Positions 16,721-25,347 of a DNA stretch of 64,000 bases are shown in pieces; position 1 is the stretch's first letter; the number at the start of each line of letters is the position of its first letter. This DNA comes from JAKALX01 sp964508715. Lineage in GTDB: Bacteria > Chloroflexota > Dehalococcoidia > Tepidiformales > Tepidiformaceae. The stretch lies in contig CAZDUX010000001.1 in the NCBI GenBank assembly GCA_964508715.1, forward strand, positions 310,001 through 374,000, read 5' to 3'. A program made the position numbers and the translations under genes. The notes below the pieces were generated by a model, which was not told the origin of the DNA, did not search any database, and saw only the letters and a program-made list of their open reading frames with translations.

Positions 16721-17879
16721 TCCGCCAGGAGAGCCCGGGAGAGTCAATGGGCGACGCTGTCACCACGTCCACCTGTACCGCCTGGCTGGCGGTGGAGACG
16801 GTGAGTGTACCGACCTTCGCTCCCGCAGCGACAGGGGCTTCGAGCGGCTCGAACGTCACCTGTCGCGAAACCGGCGTCCCCGCCCACGTCGTGACCTCCA
16901 CGTCGCTCGCCGCGACTGCATCGACGACTGTGCCCCACGCCGACCTGATCGTTCCCACAGGCGCGCCCTTGCTGACAGCTTTCGTAGTAGTCACCCAGGA
17001 GGGCGCGGCCCGGAGCAGGTCGCGGGCGGCCGCGAACACCGTCGCACGGTCAGGTTGCCCGAGGAGCACAGCGACCGCACGCTTTGTCCCGGCTGGCGTT
17101 TCGAGGTCGGCCGCAAATACCAGGCAATCGCCTGCTTCATCCGTCTCGCCGGTCTTGATACCAACGACTCTATCGTCATCGAGGAGGACGTTCGTGTTGT
17201 CCACCTCGCCTGCGACGGGCAGAGTGACCGTCTTCTGCCGCACGATCGCGGCAAACACCGGCTCGCGCATGGCGGCCAGGGCGAGGATGAGCATGTCGGG
17301 TGCAGTTGAGGTCGTCTTCGCGGAGAACCCGGAGGAGTCATCGAAGTGGGTGTGGGCCATGCCCAGGCGGCTCGCCTCGGCATTCATCGCGGCGACGAAC
17401 GCACCGGCTGAGCCCATGTCCCACGTGGCAAGAATCTCGGCGAAGTTGTTCGCCGATGGCAGGAGGAGGCCCTGGAGGAGCTGGTATTCAGTCAGCGTCT
17501 CTCCTTCACGCACGTCGACCGCTGACTCATCGTTCAGGATCGCCTGCTGGTAGCGCTCAACATCGCCCTTTGTAATCGTCACCGTCGGACCTTGCTCACC
17601 CGGGCTCAGAGGGTGATGTTGAAGAATGACGTAGGCAGTCATGATCTTCGTGGTCGAGGCGATCGGCTTCGCGCCAAGCTCACGACCAAACTCAGCCACC
17701 TGGCCCAGGCCTTCGATTGCTAGTGCGCCTTGCCCTGCCGCGGGCCATGGCAACTTGCCCGGAGGTTCTGTGTTCGGTCCTTCTGACGCGACGGTGACCG
17801 CCGAGGAGAGCGGCGGGATTTCCTCCGTATAGCGCGACGCAACGACACCTGCCACGCTCGACAGCGCGATCACGACCAT
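16710..17879 (-). CDS. D-alanyl-D-alanine carboxypeptidase (DacA/DacF-type PBP)
   Basis: This 389-residue penicillin-binding protein trims the peptide stem of peptidoglycan. All three active-site motifs are present: Ser75-x-x-Lys78 (ASTTK), Ser142-x-Asn144 (PSANN) and the KTG triad in GIKTGETD. A C-terminal beta-rich domain follows. From the ATG at 17879 the membrane anchor is short. The frame stays open upstream to a TGA and would add WPLVVVLA, completing a normal helix, but only CTG or ATT could start it. The mature enzyme acts outside the membrane. Confidence 0.9.
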   Translation of the reverse strand: MVVIALSSVAGVVASRYTEEIPPLSSAVTVASEGPNTEPPGKLPWPAAGQGALAIEGLGQVAEFGRELGAKPIASTTKIMTAYVILQHHPLSPGEQGPTVTITKGDVERYQQAILNDESAVDVREGETLTEYQLLQGLLLPSANNFAEILATWDMGSAGAFVAAMNAEASRLGMAHTHFDDSSGFSAKTTSTAPDMLILALAAMREPVFAAIVRQKTVTLPVAGEVDNTNVLLDDDRVVGIKTGETDEAGDCLVFAADLETPAGTKRAVAVLLGQPDRATVFAAARDLLRAAPSWVTTTKAVSKGAPVGTIRSAWGTVVDAVAASDVEVTTWAGTPVSRQVTFEPLEAPVAAGAKVGTLTVSTASQAVQVDVVTASPIDSPGLSWRIRR

Positions 17880-18054
17880 CGCAAGAACGACGACGAGTGG
17901 CCAGCCAATGGTTGTCCGAGGCGTCTCCAGGGTTCCTCAAGCCTCCGCGAGCTTCCGGTGAGGCCAGCACTCACTCACATGCACCATACCAATGGCGGGT
18001 GAACCATTCGAGCCGGCGAGAAGGCCTTGTTTACGGTCATCGCGCCAGCCGGAG

Positions 18055-18930
18055 CTAATCGATGAGCGAACGAAATCCGTCAATCCCGTGCTCGGGCGGA
18101 CTCTGCGGTGACCATTCTGGCCGTGCCCGAAAGAAGCGCTCCTCACCATAGAAGCGTTGTCGGAACTCCTCGGGGATACGTGCAAAGAGGCTGCTCTCTC
18201 CAAATTGGCTGCGGTGCATGCCAGCCGCGGCACGCTTCTCTGCGACCAGGTCGCTGACATCGTGCACCAGGCTTACCGGTGGGTCCGGCTCCTTCATTGC
18301 GGCGTCATAACGGGCTCGCCGCTCCGGGTCGAGCGGTTCAGGTAGCAGGCCACGACGCTCGAGTTCGAGGTACATCCCCGCGAACCGTTTCATCGTGAAC
18401 GCCCCCCAGTAGAGCCGCTTCGCCTGCCACGGATTGCCGCTTTCTGGAAATGCCGCGGGATCCGATGCCTCGGTGAATGCTGCAAGGGTGTGGCGGTGCA
18501 TGGCGATGTGATCGGGGTGGCCGTAACCACCGTTCGGGTCCCACGTGAAGATGATGTGGGGCCGAAGCTCCCGGAGCAGGAATACAATCTGTCCGACCAC
18601 GACCTCCGCGGGTTGGGCGTGGAGGCAGCGTGGGTCATTGTTCTCCGGCGTGCCTGCCATGCCACTATCGCGGAAAGGGAGAAATCGCACATCCGCGAGT
18701 CCGATCTGCGCCATCGAAGCGCGCAGTTCGAGTTCCCGCACGTACCCCAGGGTCTCAGGTGTTGCCAGTCTTGGGTCGCTGATTTCACCGACTTCCCCGC
18801 GGGTTCCGCAGAGGAGGGTGACCTTCGCTCCTTCGTGGAGAAGCCGGGCGAGCGTCCCGGTTACCTGGCCTTCGTCATCCGGGTGACCATAGGTGGCGAA
18901 TACACGGAGACCATCGAGTGAGCCCGGCAT
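18055..18930 (-). CDS. PIG-L/LmbE-family deacetylase
   Basis: This 291-residue zinc-dependent N-acetylglucosaminyl deacetylase-like protein has the hallmark GHPDDE near residue 15 and the distal GHPDH near 140, which together bind zinc. Members deacetylate GlcNAc conjugates such as mycothiol or bacillithiol precursors, or other small molecules; the substrate is not evident here. Its ATG shares one base with the stop of the upstream enoyl-CoA hydratase gene, so the two form an operon. Confidence 0.9.
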   Translation of the reverse strand: MPGSLDGLRVFATYGHPDDEGQVTGTLARLLHEGAKVTLLCGTRGEVGEISDPRLATPETLGYVRELELRASMAQIGLADVRFLPFRDSGMAGTPENNDPRCLHAQPAEVVVGQIVFLLRELRPHIIFTWDPNGGYGHPDHIAMHRHTLAAFTEASDPAAFPESGNPWQAKRLYWGAFTMKRFAGMYLELERRGLLPEPLDPERRARYDAAMKEPDPPVSLVHDVSDLVAEKRAAAGMHRSQFGESSLFARIPEEFRQRFYGEERFFRARPEWSPQSPPEHGIDGFRSLID

Positions 18931-19772
18931 TAGTCAATCCCTCGCGCTTCTTGTTCGCCGGCGTAGATCGCATCGCGTGAGCGCCGGAAAGCTTCCCAGC
19001 CCTGCTCCCGAAGGACCCTCAGGTTCGGATCGATTGAGGATCCACGCTGGTCGAGCAAGGCTGCCATGGCTGGATCGGAACGGTAGTCAAGCGACGCCAT
19101 AAACCCGGCGACCTCGTAGACGCGGTTCACAAGCAGCTTGTTGCTGCGAACCGCGTGCTGGGGCAGCTTTGCGAGCTTTGTCGCCCACTCCGCGGCAGTG
19201 GGGAGCAACTGGTCGCCGGGCACAACCTTGTTCACCAGGCCGAGGCGGAGAGCCTCCTGTGCATCGATCCGTTCGCCGAGCATCAGGATCTCCTTGGCCT
19301 GCTTGATGCCCGTTAGGAAGGGAGTCACGAGGATTGGCGGTGCGAAACCGTGGCGAATCTGGAGTTCGCCAAGAACCGCGTCCTCGGCAGCGATGGTGAA
19401 GTCGCACATACCGACGAGTTCATGCCCCTGGCCCACGGCGTAACCCCGTACTGCCGCGATGACAGGTTTGGGCATCCGCCAGATTGCCAGATTGATATCC
19501 ATGGCGCTTGGTGTGGGCAGGTCATCGCCCGGGGGCACTGACTGTATATCGCCGCCCGATGAGAACGCCCGGCCGGCACTAGTGAGGATGACGGACCGTA
19601 CCTCATCGTCCGATTCTGCCTGTTCCAGGGCGGCCATCAGGCGTCGCTGGATCGACCAGTTGATGGCATTCAGTACAACGGGCCGGTTGAGGGTGATGAC
19701 GGCGTAGTTCTCGTGCTTTTCGAAGAGGACATCGTCGGGAGATGGGGGTGGGATCTCAGGCTGGTCTGCCAC
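18930..19772 (-). CDS. enoyl-CoA hydratase/isomerase (crotonase) family protein
   Basis: This 280-residue crotonase has the NRP-x-x-LNAI N-terminal strand, an oxyanion-hole segment SSGGDI-QS, and the second oxyanion/catalytic helix GYAVGQGHELVGMCD with the Glu of GHEL. It continues through GELQIRHGFAP and a C-terminal trimerisation helix. It should act on acyl-CoA thioesters; hydratase, isomerase or hydrolase activity cannot be separated by eye. It overlaps the PIG-L gene by one base. Confidence 0.9.
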   Translation of the reverse strand: MADQPEIPPPSPDDVLFEKHENYAVITLNRPVVLNAINWSIQRRLMAALEQAESDDEVRSVILTSAGRAFSSGGDIQSVPPGDDLPTPSAMDINLAIWRMPKPVIAAVRGYAVGQGHELVGMCDFTIAAEDAVLGELQIRHGFAPPILVTPFLTGIKQAKEILMLGERIDAQEALRLGLVNKVVPGDQLLPTAAEWATKLAKLPQHAVRSNKLLVNRVYEVAGFMASLDYRSDPAMAALLDQRGSSIDPNLRVLREQGWEAFRRSRDAIYAGEQEARGID

Positions 19773-19988
19773 AGGATACTCCGGAGCGTAGCGTTTTCGG
19801 TGAGCCTACCGGCTGGTGATCCACCCCGCCACTCCCCGGTTTCCGGGGAGATCGTCCATCTCGCAGCAATGGTTGCCTGCTCCGCACCGGGTTTTTGATA
19901 GAAGCGATCCGTTGAGTGTGTCACAGCAATCGCCTTGGTAGACTTGACGCGCCAGCCGGCCCGATCCGGTGATGGCGCTGGAGACCTC

Positions 19989-20642
19989 ATGTACCGTCGC
20001 ATCCTCACCGGCATCATCGCGCAGGGAAAGACCCGCGATTTCCTTGCGGCCATGCGCGAATCGAGCGAGCACCAGGAAGAGCGCGGTATCCGGGCGCGCA
20101 CCGCCGTCTGGGGCGCAATGACGGGTCAAACGAACTCCGTCCTCATCGCCAGCGACTTCAACACGCTCGATGAACTGGAGAAGTTCACCGAACTCGCTAC
20201 CACCGATGCGAGCTTCGCCGTGGTCCGCCGGGCGGTACGCTCGCAGATGATCTACGAGGCGTCGAACGTCTCCATCCACCGGCTCGCGTATCACTCCGAG
20301 GGAATGATATCGAGCGAGGACGCGACCGCACCCCGCCAGTACATGCGGACGCTCGCTGGTGATGTGCAGCCCGGTCGCCACCGTGAATTCGTCATGTCGA
20401 TCTCCCAGGCGCTTGAATACCAGAAAGCGCATGGTATCGCCGCTACCACGAGCGTCTGGTCCGCGATGACCGGCGCGACGAACGCCATCAGTGTGGTTGG
20501 GGAGTTCGATACGCTTGCCGAACTCGAGAAGTTCGACCACATGGCGGTGCAGGATGAGGAGTTCGCGAAGCTCCGGCGCGGGAGCCGCGAGAGCATGGTA
20601 TTTCTCACGAGCCATGTCCAGCTCATGCGGAATTTGCTATAG
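19989..20642 (+). CDS. tandem-duplicated alpha/beta-barrel-like protein of unknown function
   Basis: This 217-residue protein is two copies of a unit of about 105 residues. Both have an R-x-F-x-x-x-x-x-E/S segment, an AMTG-x-TN motif, then S/G-x-F-x-TL-x-ELEKF, and a C-terminal R-x-x-S/R strand. The size and pattern suggest a dimeric alpha/beta (ferredoxin-like) barrel made from one chain, as in NIPSNAP/monooxygenase-fold proteins. No catalytic residue is recognisable. The ATG at 19989 has GGAGACCTC before it. A palindromic terminator follows. Confidence 0.75.
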   Translation: MYRRILTGIIAQGKTRDFLAAMRESSEHQEERGIRARTAVWGAMTGQTNSVLIASDFNTLDELEKFTELATTDASFAVVRRAVRSQMIYEASNVSIHRLAYHSEGMISSEDATAPRQYMRTLAGDVQPGRHREFVMSISQALEYQKAHGIAATTSVWSAMTGATNAISVVGEFDTLAELEKFDHMAVQDEEFAKLRRGSRESMVFLTSHVQLMRNLL

Positions 20643-20666
20643 ATTCATGACCCGGAAGAACGCAGA

Positions 20667-20692
20667 AACGGGGTGGCAATTGCCACCCCGTT
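20667..20692. terminator. bidirectional palindromic terminator
   Basis: AACGGGGTGGCAATTGCCACCCCGTT is a perfect 26-base palindrome in the 74-base gap between two convergent genes, so it can serve either direction. On the plus strand it is followed by TCATTTCGC. Confidence 0.8.
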
Positions 20693-20716
20693 CATTTCGC
20701 AACGAACTGGAGAACG

Positions 20717-21100
20717 TTAGCAGCAGGAGCGAGGCTGGCCGCTGCCGTCCTCAGTCTGGAAGCTCGAACCGCAGGCACAGCTCTTCACCGCGTTCGGGTT
20801 GAAGATGCTGAAGCCGCTCTTCATGATGTCATCGACATAATCGATCTCGGCACCACTGAGATACTGGGCACTCTCCGGATCGACGAGGATGCGCACGCCA
20901 GACTGGTGCAGAACGATGTCGTCGTCTTCGGCCGAGCGCGCGAGCGCCATGCCATACTGGTAGCCGCTGCAGCCGCCACCCGCGACGAAAACGCGGAGGG
21001 CGCCGTCCGGAAGGTCACGAGCCTGCAGAAGGGCCCTGGCCTTTTCGGCGGCCTTTTCGGTGATGTTGACGAGGACCGGGGCCTCGGGCTGAGTCGTCAT
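20717..21100 (-). CDS. A-type iron-sulphur carrier (IscA/ErpA family)
   Basis: This 127-residue protein delivers Fe-S clusters to apoproteins. It keeps the three ligand cysteines: the first in GGGCSGYQYG and the pair in SCACGSSF near the C-terminus. The tail RSCC adds two unusual extra cysteines. The ATG at 21100 follows GGGAGGCAGG closely; the 107 upstream codons of the same frame are spurious. It is divergent from the cysteine desulphurase gene at 21235, a natural Fe-S pairing. Confidence 0.93.
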   Translation of the reverse strand: MTTQPEAPVLVNITEKAAEKARALLQARDLPDGALRVFVAGGGCSGYQYGMALARSAEDDDIVLHQSGVRILVDPESAQYLSGAEIDYVDDIMKSGFSIFNPNAVKSCACGSSFQTEDGSGQPRSCC

Positions 21101-21219
21101 CCTGCCTCCCATGGGCTTGCCAAAATGGTGCCGGCGGGGGTTCCGCTTATTAGCACTGCGAAAAGTATAGCCCGGCGCGAAAAGGCCCGTCCACAGTCTT
21201 CTCCCTGATAAATCCTTGC

Positions 21220-21225
21220 TACGCT
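21220..21225 (+). promoter_or_regulatory. -10 element for a likely leaderless iscS-like gene
   Basis: TACGCT ends 9 bases before the ATG at 21235, with no Shine-Dalgarno sequence between. This is the same arrangement as at 16068. Confidence 0.45.
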
Positions 21226-21234
21226 GGATGTGCG

Positions 21235-22401
21235 ATGGACCGAATCTACCTTGATCACGCTGCCACCACTCGTCCCGACCCACGTGTCGTCGAAGCCATG
21301 CTGCCAATGTTCTCGACGTACTGGGGCAACCCTTCGAGTATCTATCTCGAGGGCCAGGAAGCACACCGCGCTCTCGACGCTGCGCGCAAACTCTGCGCCG
21401 ACCTCCTCGGTGTTCAGCCAAGGGAGATCGTCTTCACCAGCGGTGGAACCGAGTCCGACAACATGGCGATCCGCGGCGCTGCCCTTGCCCAGCGCGCTCG
21501 GGGCCGGGGTGACCATATTGTCACCACCCAGGTCGAGCACCACGCTGTGCTTCACACAGTCGAGCAGCTTGAAAAGGAGGGATTCCGGGCGACCTACTTG
21601 CCAGTCGATGGTGAGGGTGTGGTCAGCCTCCAGGCACTCGAGGAGGCAGTTGGTCCGGAAACGGTCGTCGTAAGTGTCATGGCAGCGAACAACGAGGTGG
21701 GTACCATCGAACCCATCGCCGAGGTCAGCCGGGTTGCCAAAGCAAAGAACCCCAGGGTTGTCGTCCACACCGATGCCGTCCAGGCAGCGGGCGCCATCGA
21801 TATCCGCCCGTCCATCCTTGGCGTCGATCTCCTAAGCCTCGCCGGTCACAAGATCTACGGGCCAAAGGGCGTCGGGCTGCTGTACATCCGGAACCGGACC
21901 CCATTCCAGCCGATGATCCATGGTGGAGGGCAGGAAAAAGACCGGCGCTCGGGCACCGAGAACGTGCCCGGAATCATCGGCCTCGCCGCTGCGATGAAAC
22001 TCGCATGGGAAGGAGCAAACGACCGTAACGCCCGCGTTGGAACTCTGCGCGATCGTCTCCTCTACGGCCTCCCGGAGCGGATTCCTGACACGGTCATTAC
22101 CGGGCCCAGCAACCCCGAAAAGCGCCTGGCAAACAGCTTCAGCTGCTGTTTTCGAAATGTGGAGGGCGAGAGCGTCCTCCTCGCCCTAGATATGGCCGGC
22201 GTAGCCGCCAGCTCGGGCTCAGCGTGCACAACGGGAGCGCTCGAACCCTCGCATGTCCTCACCGCGATGGGCATCGACCGTGACCTCGCCCACGCGAGCC
22301 TGCGCCTCACCCTTGGCGCCGAAAACACCGACGCGGAAATCGACCACGTCCTGGAGACCCTCCCGGCCATCGTCGCACGCCTCCGCTCCCTCGCCGGATA
22401 G
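21235..22401 (+). CDS. iscS: cysteine desulphurase (IscS/NifS family)
   Basis: This 388-residue PLP enzyme takes sulphur from cysteine for Fe-S clusters and thiolated tRNAs. It opens YLDHAATT, binds PLP through the Lys of LAGHKIYGPKG, has the EHHAV segment, and carries the persulphide Cys in SSGSACTTG with the SHVL continuation. The short loop around that Cys fits class I (IscS/NifS). The A-type carrier is divergently encoded 134 bases away; no IscU or IscR gene is present here. Confidence 0.95.
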   Translation: MDRIYLDHAATTRPDPRVVEAMLPMFSTYWGNPSSIYLEGQEAHRALDAARKLCADLLGVQPREIVFTSGGTESDNMAIRGAALAQRARGRGDHIVTTQVEHHAVLHTVEQLEKEGFRATYLPVDGEGVVSLQALEEAVGPETVVVSVMAANNEVGTIEPIAEVSRVAKAKNPRVVVHTDAVQAAGAIDIRPSILGVDLLSLAGHKIYGPKGVGLLYIRNRTPFQPMIHGGGQEKDRRSGTENVPGIIGLAAAMKLAWEGANDRNARVGTLRDRLLYGLPERIPDTVITGPSNPEKRLANSFSCCFRNVEGESVLLALDMAGVAASSGSACTTGALEPSHVLTAMGIDRDLAHASLRLTLGAENTDAEIDHVLETLPAIVARLRSLAG

Positions 22402-22521
22402 CTCCACGAAGGCGCGGAGGTCTCAGGGGATGCACGAGAGACTCGCCGGAAGTCTTCCCGAGTGCGGTGCCAGTTCGCTATCGAGCTTCCGTGGTCCTCG
22501 ACCATCTCCGTATTGCTGTGG

Positions 22522-22773
22522 TTACGAAATCCCCTGCTGGGCGAGGAAGTCGAGGATATCCTGGATGGACTTGATGTTCTCCGCGTCGTCGTCGCGGATC
22601 TCGAACTCCGCATCGTCGGCAAATGCTTCTTCGATGGCGATTGTCAGGTCGACGATATCAAGTGAGTCGGCACGAAGGTCATCGACGAGGCTGGCCTCCG
22701 CGGTGACCTCATCCGGGCTGACTTTGAGTTGCTTGACGACGACATCGCGGACGCGCTCGAACGTGGTGGCCAT
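22522..22773 (-). CDS. acpP: acyl carrier protein
   Basis: This 83-residue acidic four-helix protein carries growing acyl chains on a 4'-phosphopantetheine attached to the Ser of RADSLDIVDL, in place of the usual GADSLD. The C-terminal helix region EIRDDDAENIKSIQDILDFL fits AcpP. The ATG at 22773 follows ACAGGAGAACC; the longer frame to 22827 has no support. It ends the fabD-fabF-fabF-acpP gene run, an order unlike E. coli where acpP lies between fabG and fabF. Confidence 0.93.
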   Translation of the reverse strand: MATTFERVRDVVVKQLKVSPDEVTAEASLVDDLRADSLDIVDLTIAIEEAFADDAEFEIRDDDAENIKSIQDILDFLAQQGIS

Positions 22774-22856
22774 GCTGGTTCTCCTGTGGGTACCAAATAC
22801 GATTGCGGCACCCCTCTCGAGTGCCACGGAAGCTGAAGAATCCGACCGATGCTAGC

Positions 22857-24095
22857 TTAGGACTGGTACTTGCGGAAGATCACGCAGCCGTTCTGCCCGC
22901 CGAACCCGAAGCCATTCGCAGCCGCCGCGTTCACCACCATCTTGCGTGCCTTGAGCGGGACATAGTCGAGGTCGCAGACCGGGTCCGGTGTCTCCAGGTT
23001 GATCGTCGGGGGAACGATGTCGTCGTAAACAGCCATGAGCGCTGCCAGTGACCCAACTGCTCCGGCCGCGCCAAGCAGGTGGCCGACCATCGATTTCGGC
23101 GAACTGATGGCGAGTCTGCGTGCAGCCTCGCCGAATGCGAGTTTGATGGCGATGGTCTCGGCAGCATCGTTCAACGGCGTACCCGTTCCGTGCGCTGCGA
23201 TGTAGTCAATCTCGTTCGGCCGCATACCCGCTGCCTTGAGCGCCTCCGTCATCGCCTCCGCCGCACCCGTCCCATCCTCGCGCGGTGCGGTGATGTGATA
23301 GGCGTCACACGTCAGTCCGCCGCCCATGAGCTCTCCATAGACTCGTGCATTCCGCTTCCTGGCACGCTCCTCCGATTCAATGACCATCACGGCGGCGCCT
23401 TCGCCAAACACGAATCCGTCGCGGTCGGCGTCAAATGGGCGGCTGGCACGTTGTGGTTCATCGTTCCGCCGGCTCAGTGCCTTCATATTGGCCAGTGCGG
23501 CGATCGGCAGTGGGTGCAGCGCTGCCTCGGTACCCCCGGCCAGCACGACGTCCGCACGCCCGCTGTCAATGAGCTGTTTCGCCTCGATATACGAGTAGAG
23601 CCCGCTCGCGCAGGCAGCGACGCTCGCAAGTGCGGGCCCACGCAGGCCCAGGTTCATCGATACCTGGCAGGCGCCCATGTTCGGAGCCATCACCGGGATG
23701 TAGAAGGGGCTGACGCGGGCCGGCCCGCGATCGCGTAGCGTGAGCACTTCTTCCATCGTGTCGATTGCTCCGCCTGAGCCAGTCGCAATTGCCGATGCTG
23801 CACGGCCCCGTTCGCCATCTTCGAGGACGAGGCCGGCATCCTGGGCGGCCATGCGTGCAGCAGCCACGGCGAACTGGGCGAAGCGCGACATCCGGCGTGC
23901 ATCTTTCGTGTCCATGTAGTCGCCTGCCTGGAAGTCGTTCACTTCCGCGGCGATTTTCACAGGCATGTCCGTCGTGTCGAACCGGGTGATCGTCGAGATC
24001 CCCGACACACCACCGATGAGGTTCTGCCAGAACTCATGCGCAGTACGCCCGATGGGCGTGATGGCGCCGACACCGGTCACCAATGCTCTGGTCAC
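22857..24095 (-). CDS. fabF: beta-ketoacyl-ACP synthase II, second copy
   Basis: This 412-residue condensing enzyme elongates acyl-ACP with malonyl-ACP. The Cys-His-His triad is intact: Cys in VAACASGLYS, His in AHGTGTPLND and His in MVGHLLGAAG. Because the Cys is present it is a true synthase, not a chain-length factor. It starts 17 bases after the stop of the first fabF and is clearly divergent from it, so the pair is an old duplication. Confidence 0.93.
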   Translation of the reverse strand: MTRALVTGVGAITPIGRTAHEFWQNLIGGVSGISTITRFDTTDMPVKIAAEVNDFQAGDYMDTKDARRMSRFAQFAVAAARMAAQDAGLVLEDGERGRAASAIATGSGGAIDTMEEVLTLRDRGPARVSPFYIPVMAPNMGACQVSMNLGLRGPALASVAACASGLYSYIEAKQLIDSGRADVVLAGGTEAALHPLPIAALANMKALSRRNDEPQRASRPFDADRDGFVFGEGAAVMVIESEERARKRNARVYGELMGGGLTCDAYHITAPREDGTGAAEAMTEALKAAGMRPNEIDYIAAHGTGTPLNDAAETIAIKLAFGEAARRLAISSPKSMVGHLLGAAGAVGSLAALMAVYDDIVPPTINLETPDPVCDLDYVPLKARKMVVNAAAANGFGFGGQNGCVIFRKYQS

Positions 24096-24111
24096 ACGTC
24101 ACTCCGCAGGG

Positions 24112-25347
24112 TTAGTTCGCCTCCCGGAAGATGAGGCACGAGTTATGGCCGCCGAGGCCAACCGAGGTCGTCATCGAGACCCGGACCCGGCGTGAGCGTG
24201 CGACGTTCGGGACATAATCCAGGTCGCATTCCGGGTCGGGAGTGGTGTAGTTGATGGTTGGAGGGACCTTCTGGTCGCGAATCGCCATCACGCACGCCAG
24301 GGCTTCCACGGAGCCGGAGGCCCCCATGCAGTGGCCGGTAATGGGCTTCACCGAGCTGATGGCCGCCTTGTAGGCGGCATCACCCATGATCTCCTTGAAG
24401 ACCATGGTCTCGACACGGTCATTGAGCGGCGTGCCGCTGCCGTGCGGGTTGATGTAGTCGATCTCCGAGGGGTCGATTCCGGCCTTTCGAATTGCCGCGT
24501 TTACGGCGCGCTTCAGTCCGCGGCCCGTCTCGTGCAAGGCGATCATGTCGTAGGCGTCGTTCGACGCTCCATAGCCGACGATCTCGCAGTAGATCTTCGC
24601 ACCGCGAGCCTTCGCGTGCTCGTACTCCTCGAGGATCATCCCGCAGCCGCCTTCACCGGCGATGAATCCGTCGCGGTTCAGGTCGAATGGTTTGAGGGCC
24701 TTCTCTGGATGCTCATTGTCACCCGCGAGTGCACGCATCGAGCACCAGGTGGCGTGATAGATCGGGAGGAGGACCGCCTCTGAACTACCGCTGATCACCG
24801 CGACGGCATCTCCCCGGCGGATGGTTTCGAACGCCTCGCCGAGGGTCGCACCGCCGGTAGCACAGGCACTGACGATCGCCATATTTGGTCCGCGGGCACC
24901 GGTTGCGATGGCGATATGCCCGCTCGCCGCGTCCGGGATGAAGTTGGCAACGAGAAACGGTGTAACCCGCCGGGGCCCCTTCGTTTCGAGCACCTTCTGG
25001 TATTCGAGAATGAGGTCGGTGCCCCCACCACCCGAGCTGAACATGACGCCGATTTCATCGGCGTTTTCCTCGGCGATCTGCAAGCCGCTATCGGCCAGGG
25101 CTTCGAGCGCCGCGCTCACACCGAAGGTTACTCCACGGTTCATATAGCGCTGCTGCTTGGCGTCCGCTCGGTCACCGAGATCGAAGCCCTTGACTTCGGC
25201 CTGGATGCGCACGGGATACGGTTCCGGGTCGAAGAGCGTGATCGGCCCGATGCCGCTCCGCCCGTCGACCATTGCCTGCCAGGTTTCCTCGGCGGTGTGC
25301 CCAACCGCCGTCACTGCTCCCACGCCCGTCACGACGACGCGCGTCAT
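24112..25347 (-). CDS. fabF: beta-ketoacyl-ACP synthase II, first copy
   Basis: This 411-residue condensing enzyme has Cys in VSACATGGATLG, His in PHGSGTPLND and His in ITGHCMGASG. It opens TRVVVTGVGAVTAVG. Its ATG overlaps the fabD stop by four bases (ATGA), so translation is coupled. It should extend fatty acyl chains with malonyl-ACP supplied by FabD. Which copy does the bulk of chain extension cannot be judged from sequence. Confidence 0.93.
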   Translation of the reverse strand: MTRVVVTGVGAVTAVGHTAEETWQAMVDGRSGIGPITLFDPEPYPVRIQAEVKGFDLGDRADAKQQRYMNRGVTFGVSAALEALADSGLQIAEENADEIGVMFSSGGGGTDLILEYQKVLETKGPRRVTPFLVANFIPDAASGHIAIATGARGPNMAIVSACATGGATLGEAFETIRRGDAVAVISGSSEAVLLPIYHATWCSMRALAGDNEHPEKALKPFDLNRDGFIAGEGGCGMILEEYEHAKARGAKIYCEIVGYGASNDAYDMIALHETGRGLKRAVNAAIRKAGIDPSEIDYINPHGSGTPLNDRVETMVFKEIMGDAAYKAAISSVKPITGHCMGASGSVEALACVMAIRDQKVPPTINYTTPDPECDLDYVPNVARSRRVRVSMTTSVGLGGHNSCLIFREAN

